Below, piece by piece: positions 35,201-44,372 of a stretch of 64,000 nucleotides of DNA. Source of the DNA: Diacronema lutheri (taxonomy: Eukaryota > Haptophyta > Pavlovophyceae > Pavlovales > Pavlovaceae). The stretch lies in assembly GCA_019448385.1 (NCBI GenBank), contig JAGTXO010000053.1, forward strand, positions 62,001-126,000, read 5' to 3'. The notes beneath the pieces were generated by a model. That model was given only the letters and a program-made list of their open reading frames with translations, was not told where the DNA came from and did not search any database. Positions within the stretch are counted from its first letter, which is position 1. Every line of letters starts with the position of its first letter. A program made the position numbers and the translations under genes.

Positions 35201-36588
35201 TGCCGCGCCACGCGGAGGGTAAGGGTAGGCACGCCGTCGGCGGCGCGCGCCGCGAGGCATGCCGAGTCGAGACGGTGGAGCGGGTCGCCGCCGGATTTGC
35301 CAGCCGCCAGCGCGTCCGACGCCTCCCTCGCGCGCGCGGCGGCCGCGCCCAGCAGCGCCGCGCGATCCGCGCGGCTGGGCGCCTGCACGGCAGCCGCGGC
35401 CGGCGCGGCCACCGCCGACGCCACGTTCGCGCCGGTTGGGTCGCGCGCGCCGCGGCGCGTCTTCGCCACGCCGACGAGCACGTCGTCGTCACGCAGAAGG
35501 CGGCTCGGCGGCGCGCCGACCGGCCGCGCGTCGGCCGCCAAATTGCGCCCCCACGCCCACGGCGTAGCATGGCCGGTCGACTCGGCGCGGCCACCGCCCG
35601 CACCGCCGCGCGGGCGCCGCGCGGCCGGCGGCACCCTCGCGCACACGGCGGCCAGCGGGGGCGGGCCGCGGGCGTCCGCCGCGCCGCGGCCGCCGGCGGC
35701 GTGCAGCGTCCACTCGACGTCCGCGCGCCCGCGCGCGACCGCGAGCAAAATGTCGATCTCGAAGGCGCCGGCAAGCGCCGCACTCGCGAGCTGCGCCGGC
35801 AGCGGCCGGCCGCGCGCGCCACCCTCGCGCAGCGCGTCAATCTCCTCGGCCGTCCAGCCTTCGTGCACGTGCGCGTTGGCGCCGAGCCACTCAACCAGCG
35901 CGACGCGCATCGCGCCCGCAGGGCCGAAGCGCGCCGCCGTCGCAGCAGGCAGCGCGGCAAGGACGGCAACGAGCAGGCAGTCGTTGCCCACGTGCGCCGC
36001 GCCGCCGCCGGCGTCGGCGCCGTGTGCGGGCGGCGACTGCGCGGCGAGCGCGCGCGGCCGCGCGGCCGCGCCGGCGTACGCAGCGAGCGCGGCGAGCTCG
36101 CCGCGCGCGCCGCCGTCTGCGGCTGGCGCGGTCTTCGGCTGCACGACAGCGGCCGGGGCAGCGCAGCCCCCGCATGTGTGCAGCACGCACGGCGAGATCG
36201 CCGTCGCGCGGCGAGTCGCGGCCACGCCGCTCGCCACGCCTTCGCCGCACGGCGCGCGCACGACTGGCGACAGGTCGTTGACGCCGTCGGCGCCGCCGCG
36301 GGTGGGCTCGCCCGCAGGTGCGGGCGCGTCGGTAGCGCATGCCGCGCGCAGCTCGTTCGGCGGCGCGCGCACGCGACGCCGAGCCAGGTAGTAGGCGCGC
36401 CGATCGGCGCGCGGTCCGCCGCACAGACGCGCGCCTTTCCTGCGCAGCGCGCGTGGGAATGCCGCCGGGCGCAGTGCGGGCTCTGCGGCGGCGGCGACGG
36501 CGGCGGCGCGCCGGCTGCGTGGGCAGGCGGCGACGTGGCGCCATCGTCGGAGGCACCGCCGTCGGTGGCGGGCGTTCCGACAGCGCAC
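32285..36588 (-). CDS. Large OTU-like protein, first half of the nuclease/protease locus
   Basis: A minus-strand frame of about 1,430 codons before it enters the satellite. Near residue 200 HVGNDCLLVAVLAALPA resembles an OTU nucleophile helix; VEWLGANAHVHEGWTAEEID and AFEIDILLAVARG follow as the next OTU blocks; STGHATPWAWG near residue 340 could carry the His. Later parts include ARDVLGAAS and HDAFMLQEAVVVVEAAL, which share a pattern with the 63-kb region of the right-hand locus. Composition is extremely Ala-rich. At its end GAT/GTGCGC is a possible donor leading into the satellite, so this and the YqaJ-Fanzor frame may be one gene. Enzyme activity is unproven; the OTU call is by pattern only. 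Confidence 0.45.
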
Positions 36589-36660
36589 GCCGCCGCGGCC
36601 GCGCGGCGCGCCGCCCGCGCCGCGCCCGCTCTCGCCGCGTCCGGCAGGCGCCCAAGAAGA

Positions 36661-36689
36661 AGGGGGGGGGGGGGGGGGGAGGGGGGGGG
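36661..36689 (+). repeat. G-run (18 G, A, 9 G)
   Basis: A C-rich pyrimidine tract on the coding (minus) strand, placed between the two frames at 36748-38045 and 32285-36588, where an intron would be needed to join them. Confidence 0.9.
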
Positions 36690-36747
36690 AACGCGGTCGC
36701 GACGCCGGCCGCCCAGCGCGCGCACGCCGGCGCCGCGCGGGCTGCGC

Positions 36748-38045
36748 TCACGAGCGTGACGGGGAGCGGCAGGCAGCCCACCGCGCGGGCCACCGTCGAG
36801 CGGCACGCCGCGCGCGTCCTCGCCGACGCGCGCCGCGCGCCGCGCCGCCGCCACCGCCGCCGCCGCCGCTGCCGCCGAGCCGGCAGCAGCCGTCGCGCGC
36901 GCCGCCGCCGCGGCGTTGGCTTCGGGCGCGCGCGCGGTCGCGCGCGTCACCGCCGCGCTGCGCGCCCAGCCGCTCACCGCCCACGCGCTCGCCGCCGCGC
37001 AGCTCCCCACCGCGCAGGCCGCAGCCCCGCGCGCCGGGCCCATCGTCCACACGCAGCCAAGGGAGCAGGCCGCCGCGCAGAGCGCCGCCCACGCTCGCCG
37101 GCGCCGAGCGCGCCGCTCTGGCGCCCACGAGCGGGAGCGCCGCTGCACTGCCCGCCGTCGCGCAGGCCGCAGCAGCGCAGACCGTGCCCATCGGCGCCGC
37201 GCACACGGCGGCGTTCACCGCCGCCACGAGCAACACCGCGCAGATCGCCGCGCCGGCCGCCAGGCCGGCCACCACCGCACAACGCGCCGCCGAGCCACGC
37301 GCGCGCGCGCCCGCCGCTCGACCCCTGTGCCCGCCGGCGGCGCGCACGGCGAGGACGCGGCCGCCCCGACGACGAGCGCCGCCGTGCAGACCGCCGCCGG
37401 TCGGCACCCACGACGCGTCCGAACCCGCCGCGCTCGCCGCGCGCGCGGCCGCGACGAGCGCCACCGCGCAGCCTGCCGCGCCGGCCGCCGCCGCCGCGCG
37501 CGTTGTCGTGCGCGGCGGCCTGGTGCCGCCCGCCGCCCGGTCGCTCGCGTCCTCGAGCCCCGCCACGCGCGGGGGCTGCGCGCCGTGCCGCCACGTGCGC
37601 CGCGGTCCGCGCGCGCGCTGGCGCGGTGGCTGCTGCGCGGGCTGGTTGCCCGGCAGTTGCCGCGCACGCCGCGCCGCGTCCGCGTGGTGCAGCTTCGCGA
37701 GCCGCTCGTCCACGCCATCGTCCGCGAGCGGACTGAAGCGAATGCGACCCGGTGGGCTTGCGGGCGAATTGGGCGCGGGCTGAAGCGCCGTCGGGCCGCT
37801 TTGGTCCGCCTCGCGCGTCCTTGCGTCCTCGCGCGCCTTGTCCGCCATGCCCTTGGCTGTGCGGTCGCGCTCATCTTCCGCGGTGTACTGCGCGTGCAGC
37901 TCAGCGGCGTACTCCGCGTCGCCGCGTGTGTCCGGTGGCGCAGCCGCGCGCTGCGCCTGTTGCGCTGCCTTGCGCATCGCCCGGCGCCAACGACGCTTGC
38001 GGCATCGCGCAAACTCGGCGAGCGCGGTGCGAGCAAAGTCGCGAG
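36748..38045 (-). CDS. Hypothetical Ala-rich protein with a charged helical start
   Basis: The frame enters near 38045 and reads YARDFARTALAEFARCRKRR, then an ATG at 37977 followed by GDAEYAAELHAQYTAEDERD and RFSPLADDGVDERLAKLHHA. The first 100 or so residues look like real charged helices; the remainder is Ala/Gly/Arg low complexity. No family recognised. It lies directly upstream of the OTU-like frame on the same strand and directly downstream of the NOT1-like gene, so it may belong to either. Confidence 0.35.
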
Positions 38046-38109
38046 CATACTCACGAGCGCAATCCTCCTCCTATCACTGTGCCGCGCCATGGACAGCCTC
38101 GAGCTGGCC

Positions 38110-38433
38110 GCGCAGCACGTGGACGAGATGTGCACGTGGAGCGGCAAGGAGCCGCACTGCCCCTTGAGGTACCGATCGGCTAACGTGTTGGGCGCGCGCA
38201 TCATCTGCCTGAAGGTCTCCTCCTCTTGGCGCGACTGCGCGTCGAGCTCGCGGCGCGACTGTGCGGCACGGGCGCAAACGCGGCGCGGGCGGGGCGCGGG
38301 CGCGGCGCGGGCGCAGCGCGCATTGAGCCCATCAGCGGTGGGCGTCCGCGCGCGCGCGCGCTGGGGGGTGGGGGCGGGTGTGGCAGGTGCGCGCACGCCC
38401 ATCGCGCGGGCGCGAACGCGCGCGCGCGCGACG

Positions 38434-38470
<37 letters not shown>

Positions 38471-40060
38471 AGCCGCGCGCACGCGCTGGCCCGCAGCTAG
38501 CGCACGCGCGCGCACGTGCGCGCGCGCGCGCACGCGCCGATGCCCCACTGGCCGCGGAATGCCGATCGGCCGGCCGGATGGCGGGCCGCGGGCGCGCGCG
38601 CGCGCACACGTCGCCATGCTCGTTTGGCGGCGCGCTGAAGAGCGGACGGAGGGTGGCGTCCGCGCGGAGCATCTCGGTGAGCCACAGCGCGAGCGGCACA
38701 AGGTCGCGCTTTGGATCGGCCCCTGCGAGTAGGCCCGTCGCCTGCCGCGCGCGCGCTGCGGCGATCAGGTGGAGCGGCCAGCAGACGGCGCGGGCGCCGC
38801 GTGCGCGCGCGCACCTGCGCCACGGCGCGCGTGCGCTCCCGACTGGTCGCGGACGCAGGCCCGCTCGCGCCCCCCGCGCCCCTGACGCCTTGCGACATCT
38901 CGCGCGCGCTCGCTTGCTCGTCGCGGGGCGGGCGCGGGACGAAGAAGTCGTTGCCGCGCACGTCGGCGGCGGGTCCGACGTCGACGAGCGGCGCGCGCGC
39001 GTTCGGTTCGGGGCCAACGAGCAACGCGTTGTTTGCATCGACCAGACGCGGAATGACCGCGCGGCGCGCCGCGTCGGTCGTCGCGCACGCCCGCGCACAG
39101 TGGCCAGCGCGATGCCGCGCGCCGCGCACAGCGCGTGGATGTCGAGCTGCCGGCGGCGGAAGAGCCCGGGCATAGCGCACAGCTTGGCGAACAGCCCGAG
39201 CAGCGCGAGGAGCCACGGGTGCGGCAGCCGGAAGACGCGCGAGAAGCGGCACGGGTCGAACACCGCGGCGACGAATGGGATACGGCGGATAGCGCGCCGC
39301 GCGCAAGCGCCTCCACGTCGCGGCGGCGGCCGAAGAGCCACTCGAGGTGCAGCACGCCGGTGCGCGCGCACAGCTGCGCTGCTTCGGGCGCGTGCGCGTC
39401 GAGGCCGATGCGCCGCGCGAAATCGAGGAGCGTCGGGATGAGCTCCGGCGTACGCGCAGCGCGCCACGCAGCCGTCAGGCTGACATAGAGGGGCGCGAAT
39501 GCGTTGGCACCGGCGGAGCCGGCGCCGCGGTAAATGGACACGAGGCGCTCGGCGTCCGTCGCGCCCGAGTCGAGGCTCTCGCGCACGGCCTTGGCGCACG
39601 CACCAGCCTCGCGCACGGCCTTGCCCGTGCCGTGCGCGAGGGGCCGCTCGCGCCTGCTGATGGGGCGGCGGCGCGCGCCGCGGAGGCGGAGGCGGCGGCG
39701 CGAGCTTCGCGGGGTCAACCGCGCGAGCTTCGCGGGGTCAACTGGCGTGTGTCGCGAAAATCCGCTTGCGATGAGTCGGGCACCCACGCCCCGACCCTTA
39801 AGGTCGAGGCACAGCGAGAACTTGAGCGCGCGGGGCCCGCCCGGCCTGGGCGCAACCGCGGTCGAGCCGCCTGAGTTGATGACGGCGCAGGTCTGGATGA
39901 CGACTACCTCGAAGACGTCAGGGCCAAGCACGTGCTCGAGGAAGGCAGAGGTGGCGTTGTGCGCACTCGGCGAGCGGTTGGACGGCGGCTCGGCGCTCCG
40001 AGCAAGCCCGTCCGGGCGGCGGCCGGGCAGCGGCGTGCGCACCTTGGAGGCGACTAGCAC
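38110..40060 (-). CDS. NOT1/CNOT1-like gene (CCR4-NOT scaffold), partial
   Basis: The key block (about 39130-39290) reads IPFVAAVFDP, then RVFRLPHPWLLALLGLFAKL, then LDIHALCAARGIAL. It matches the NOT1 signature PFVAKVLE, VFRPPNPW...LAEL and FEIEVLCKNL at the end of the MIF4G-like domain, which binds the CAF1 deadenylase. Upstream pieces (from an ATG at 40058-40060) read FEVVVIQTCAVINSGGS and AERLVSIYRGAGSAG; downstream pieces read RDLVPLALWLTEMLRADATL and DAQSRQEEETFRQMMRAP. They lie in different frames. One join is explained by the intron at 38259-38609; another near 38727-38897 fits an acceptor CTCGCAG/GGGCC. The switch near 39300 is unexplained. NOT1 is normally about 2,000 residues, so this is partial, diverged or a decayed copy. 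Confidence 0.45.
38259..38609 (-). other. Probable intron with a 33-C pyrimidine tract
   Basis: On the minus strand the donor is GGCGAC/GTGTGC and the acceptor GCCGCACAG/TCGCGC, phase 0, 351 bp. The tract 38435-38467 is 33 C on the coding strand. Removal joins PPNEHGD to SRRELDAQ. Confidence 0.6.
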
Positions 40061-40180
40061 GGCCTGCGCGTCACCGGGCGTCGCAAGGCGCGCCTGCTGC
40101 GAGGTGACCGGCTGGAGAATAAGGAGAGGGCGCTACGGGTCGGGGTTGGGCGTACGTGGCCGGCGTCACGCGCAAGTTGG

Positions 40181-41038
40181 ATGGCACAGCCGAGCGGGGG
40201 TGGGCGAAAGGGTCGGTCGGCGAGAGAGGGAGCAATGCGATCCGGACAGGCGCTTCGCTTGAATACCCCCATACGGCTGTGTGCGTCGCGCACGCGCGCG
40301 CGCGCACCTAGCGTGTGGCGATATCGCAACTTGTTACGCAGCTTGTTACGCACGCCACGCGCGCGTCCGGGTTTCCCCACCGCGGCGTCGCATCTCACTA
40401 GTACTGCCGCCCTTGCCCGAGTCGACCGCTTTGTCCCCGTGCTCCGCTCGCCCTCCGACCTCGCGGCGATCGCGGACAGCCTCCTCGCCGGCGACGGCGC
40501 GCGCGACGATTTCCTTTCGCGCCACGCGGTCTTCGCCATCGCGCACTGCCCGACGCTCGCCGCGGCCCTCCTCGCCGACGGCGCCGGCGCCCGTCGCCTC
40601 GCTCTGCGCGGCCTGCGGTCCATCCTCGCCGACCTCGGACTGCAGCCCCCCTCCGACTCGGACGGCGGCCGCGTCCTTCACGTGGCGGACGCGAAGTTCG
40701 CGGCCACCGTCCACGGCCTGGCCCCTGCCTCCGGAAAGGCGCTCGTGGCGCAGCTCTCCTGCCGGCTGCTCGACATGTCTGCCGGAGCGCCTCGCGCCTC
40801 CGACGTTCCTGCTCCCACGCACGTCATGCTCGCGTCGCCCGGCTGGCGCCAGCTCACCGACAGCCTCGCCGCGGACCCCGCCGCCGCTGCTCCCATCCTC
40901 CTCGACGCTGGCCTCGTCTCCGTTCAGAAGCTCATGGCCGTTGGCAAGCTTCGCTCCGGCCAGGACCCTGTGCACCTCGCCGCGCGCGCCTCACACTGCC
41001 TCCTTTTTAACGCGCTCTCCACGATGCTGCGCCGGAAC
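40181..41038 (+). CDS. Hypothetical helical protein, cut off by a palindrome
   Basis: From the ATG at 40181 the frame reads an Arg-rich start, possibly a targeting peptide, then a helical region: VDRFVPVLRSPSDLAAIADS, HAVFAIAHCPTLAAALLADG, RVLHVADAKFAATVHGLA and DPVHLAARASHCLLFNAL. No family is recognised; the spacing of Leu/Ala helices suggests a HEAT- or ARM-like solenoid (inference). The frame runs on into the palindrome at 41039, so the native C-terminus is lost. It is divergent from the NOT1-like gene, whose start lies 120 bp away, so the gap may hold a two-way promoter. Confidence 0.5.
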
Positions 41039-41328
41039 GCTCCGCCAACGTGTCAGTGCCGCTCTCCGCGAGCATCGACCTCACCGCCGCCGACTGCTCC
41101 GCGTCGCCCGACGTATGGTCGCCCCGCCCTCCTGCCCTACTCCTGGTGCTCATTCAGTCAGGGGCGTGCCCACCATCTCCTCGCGAGGAGATGGTGGGCA
41201 CGCCCCTGACTGAATGAGCACCAGGAGTAGGGCAGGAGGGCGGGGCGACCATACGTCGGGCGACGCGGAGCAGTCGGCGGCGGTGAGGTCGATGCTCGCG
41301 GAGAGCGGCACTGACACGTTGGCGGAGC
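41039..41328. repeat. Perfect 290-bp palindrome without a spacer
   Basis: 41039-41183 and 41184-41328 are exact reverse complements by eye, centred on TCTCCTCGCGAGGAGA. The right-hand arm breaks at GTTGGCGGAGC/CCTACTCC. The last codons of the upstream gene are mirrored on the other strand. Confidence 0.9.
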
Positions 41329-41425
41329 CCTACTCCTGGTCCTCGCGCCCCGGGTACGCCGATCCCGTGTTGCAAAGTTCGCAACTGACCAGCTAGTGCT
41401 CTGAAAGGCGCCATGCTCCGTGGCG

Positions 41426-41733
41426 CTGCTTTTCAAAAGGGTGTAGTGTGTAGGGTGTAGGATGCAAAACAAGCCCTCCCTACATTTGGGCCCGACGTCA
41501 TTCCTTCTTTCGTCACGACGTCATTCCTTCTCCCCCTATGGGACTCTCATCACCGTACTTATCCTACACCCTACACTATGTAAATACTTAGAGAATATAT
41601 ACATCCTACACTAAGTAAATGTACTCACATGTGAGTAACGTCACGGCTTCGAAGAAGGAATGACGTCGGGCCCAAATGTAGGGAGGGCTTGTTTCGCAAC
41701 CTACACCCTACACCCTACACCCTTTTGAAAAGC
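41426..41733. mobile_element. MITE-like element with about 85-bp terminal inverted repeats
   Basis: The left end reads GCTTTTCAAAAGGGTGTAG, then GTGTAGGATGCAAAACAAGC, CCTCCCTACATTTGGGCCCG and ACGTCATTCCTTCT. The right end is the same in reverse complement with few changes. The core is AT-rich (CTTAGAGAATATATACATCC) and carries no gene. GGCGC on both flanks is a possible 5-bp target duplication. The superfamily cannot be set from the ends alone. Confidence 0.8.
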
Positions 41734-41859
41734 GGCGCCGAAGGTGGGAGGAATCCACCCGTATGAGCGCGTCTGAACGTGCGCGGACGGCCGTTGGCTC
41801 CGCGCCCTTTCACCCACGGTTTGCGCGCCAACGGACCCTCCCTCCGCAGGCGCCGCGCA

Positions 41860-43216
41860 TCGTCTCAGAGGCGGTCGGTGTGGTACGCCGCGCGCATCGT
41901 CAGCGCCGCGGCGTCGAGCTCGGCGGGCGAGGGCGCGTACGTGACGCCGCTCAGCACCTCGTCCGCGCCCGCCCTCGTCGCGCTCGCCGTCTCCGCAGTG
42001 CACGAAGGCGGCGTCGTGACACGCGAGGCTACACGCGCTGCAGGTGCCTTCGCGCGCTGCATCGTCCGTCTGCCGGTCCGAGGGCACGCTCGCACAACAT
42101 GTACCCCTAGATTTTCTCTGAGCTGCTGCCCGACGAGATCTTCGGCGGCTGCTCGTCGACGGGCACTACCGCGTGCGCATCCTGCGGCGCGTCGCCCGCC
42201 GCCGCCATGCGGCCGAGGCCAACTTTTGGCTCGACGGCGGCCCCGCCGACTCGGTGCGTCCTCGCTTGAACGTCCCCACCATCTGCCCCGAGCGCATCTC
42301 CGAATACTCGCCCACCGCCCTTCGGACGCCGTGGCGGCGCTGCTCAAGGTGCGCGAACCCGCACTACGCGTACCTCCCTTCGGACGCCGTGGCGGCGCTG
42401 CTCAAGGTGCGCGATGAGATCCTCTACGCAAGCCACGAGCTCTTCTCCATCAAGCGCCGCATTTACGAGCTCCGCCACCAGCTCGGCGGCTCCATCGCCG
42501 CGCTCAATTACCTTGTGACGAGGCCCTTCGGCTGCGACGGCAGGTGCACGCGCGGCGTGTCGCTCTCCGATGACCTCGCGAACTCGCGCGAGCACATCAA
42601 GACGCTCTACGACGATCTCGCGTGGTACGACGAGCGCCTCCTCATGAAGGGCGCATCCATCGAAGCGCTCAAGAACCAGATCGCGCAGATGCAGCACGAG
42701 ATCTGCGTGCTCCACGCCGAGATGTCATCACACGCTCCGAGTTCGCCCAAGGTCTACACGAACGACAGCGAGGCCACCAACGCCATGGATCACTGCCAGT
42801 GCACCGAGCTCGACGCCCACAACCGCCTCGAGGTCGCGCCCGCGCCCGCGCCCGTGCCCGAGATGCCCGCGCCCAAGGAGCCCGTGCCCGCGCAGGCCAA
42901 GCCGGGCAGCGAGTCCGAGAGCGTCGCGGCGCAACCCGCGCAGGCAGAGCCGCGCACCGAGCCCAAGTGCGCCAACGTGTCGCCCAACTCGCCCAAGCAC
43001 TCGTCGGTCGACAGCCAGGCCACTGATTGCAAGACCTAATACGGACTCACCAGGGTCGCCGCCTGCAAGCGCCTCGAGTTCGCGTCCGCGCCCAAGTCCG
43101 TGCAGGCCGAGGTCGCCAAGTCCAAGCGCGCCAAGATGCCGGCCACTGGCGGATCGACTCGCTGGCTGCGCAACACGGCCGCGCGCAACACCCGCAGCTC
43201 GGCCAAGGGCAAGTAG
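41860..43216 (+). CDS. Repeat-unit gene, copy 1 (coiled coil plus basic tail)
   Basis: Paralogue of the minus-strand gene at 55432-56730. Shared blocks in order: an upstream region about 200 bp long (GTCAGCGCCGCGGCGTCGAG), RVRILRRVARRR with NFWLDGG.ADSV, an Ala/Pro/Glu linker (PRTEPKCANV, SVDSQAT), and a basic tail (RAKMPATGGSTRWLRNTA, RSSAKGK). This copy alone shows a coiled-coil block, DLANSREHIKTLYDDLAWYD and IEALKNQIAQMQHEICVLHA. A TAA at about 43036 stops the frame some 60 codons before the end used by the other copy; the tail remains readable. The 5' part also changes frame near 42110-42170. Function unknown. The 3' side runs without a break into repeat R2. Confidence 0.5.
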
Positions 43217-43361
43217 CGCTGCCCGAGCAGCAGCGGCGCACGGTATGCCGCAGCGAGCTCAGCCGCGAACACTGTCCGAGGCCGCGCCTTCCAAGGGGTG
43301 CACGCGCACTCGGCGCGGTCCGGTCAGTCAGAGCGCCTCAGCTTGCGCGATGCCAGTTGCG

Positions 43362-43413
<52 letters not shown>

Positions 43414-43640
43414 AATCCGCCATCCAATTCTACTGGGCGTCAATCACTCGAGCCCTTCTCGTCGCCCGCATTCCGGGGTCGGACCCCCCGTCGGCCCGGC
43501 TCGGGTCCTCCGTCCGCCGCGCCCGCTCGACCCCGAATTCTACTCAAAATCGACCGGCCAGGGGGGGCTCCAGTCCCGGATTCGTCTTGAACCTCGCTCC
43601 GACCCCTCGGGCGCTGATCGGCTGGCCTTAAACCCGTGAT
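43217..43640 (+). repeat. Repeat R2, copy a, with a 49-C run
   Basis: GCACGGTATGCCGCAGCGAG, then CAGTCAGAGCGCCTCAGCTT, C at 43363-43411, GGAATCCGCCAT, AATCACTCGAGCCCTTCTCG, CATTCCGGGGTCGGACC and CGACCCCTCGGGCGCT. The same order is seen at 55087-55431 (minus); parts occur at 48962-49038 and 50313-50524. It is contiguous with the upstream gene, so its first part is probably that gene's 3' UTR. Confidence 0.85.
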
Positions 43641-43688
43641 TTTTTTTATTTTTATTTTTTTGTACGGCCCGGGTCGTACTCCTGGCCG

Positions 43689-43717
43689 GACCGGCCCGGA
43701 CCGCGCCGTATATAGAC
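43689..43717 (+). promoter_or_regulatory. GCCCGGACCGCGCC-TATATAG core, copy at R2a
   Basis: GGCCGGACCGGCCCGGACCG is followed by CGCCGTATATAGACGG. The same core is at 50501-50523 and, on the minus strand, upstream of elongation factor 2 at 53840-53871. A T-rich stretch (43637-43660) precedes it. No gene start is recognised just downstream. Confidence 0.6.
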
Positions 43718-44233
43718 GGATTCGTACTGCCGTTGCATGTCGCTCAGCACCCAAACCCGGGCAGAGCGCTGCTCAAGCCCCATCGCGCGCGCCGGCTGCT
43801 CGTGATCGTCGATCACCACGCTCACTTCGCCTGGCGCTGACTAACGTTGTTGCGCCGTTCGTGCGTTCGTGCTCGCCAGCAGACCGCTGACTCGCACCGA
43901 TGACCATCGGAACGCGGCCTGGCACGGCGAGCAGCCTGCACACCTTCTCGACGGCGGTAAAAGGTCCCGAGCCGGCACGTTGTATTGCCGCTGGTTAAAC
44001 TTGGAGCATCTGCAGCAGCTCGCTCGTGCTTTACGCCTTGCGCCGTATTATGTGCCGGCGATAAGCAGTGCATGGCTCGCACCGCGGAGCAGGAGACGGG
44101 TTGCGGGCACTTGCAAAGGCTAGGACCAGGGGTCGAGCACGACCTTGCCGCCGTTGCAGCACAGCGCCTTGCTTTCGGCGTCAAGGGAGAACGCGACTTT
44201 CCGACAAATTATGTCATTGAACATCGTGCATAT
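43718..44233. other. No gene recognised
   Basis: Only short frames, no repeats recognised apart from the promoter-like core at its left and R1 at its right. Confidence 0.5.
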
Positions 44234-44330
44234 TGGAACGTGCAGTCTGAGATCGTGAGGACGGCATGGTATCACGTGTCGCGCCACCGCCTGAAGCCGC
44301 ACAATAGCCGAAACCCCCCTACGCCGCCGG
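44234..44330 (+). repeat. Repeat R1, copy 2
   Basis: TGGAACGTGCAGTCTGAGAT, GGCATGGTATCACGTGTCGC and AAACCCCCCTACGCCGCC, matching copy 1 closely. It lies 40-140 bp upstream of the gene at 44373-46038. Confidence 0.85.
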
Positions 44331-44372
44331 GCACGCCAAAGCTCTATCATCGGGCACGCCAAAAACTTAAAC

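Noticed and set aside
24288-37977. Reading the whole 24-38 kb block as a virus-like element
   Set aside because: YqaJ-type nucleases and OTU/Ulp1-like proteases occur in large viruses, but no capsid, polymerase, packaging ATPase or integrase was recognised; a transposon with cargo fits better.
41154-41414. Minus-strand gene identical in sequence to the end of the 40.2-kb gene
   Set aside because: It is the mirror image produced by the palindrome.
41426-41733. Internal telomere sequence
   Set aside because: GTGTAGGG units are few, lie in inverted orientation at both ends and fit a TIR element better.
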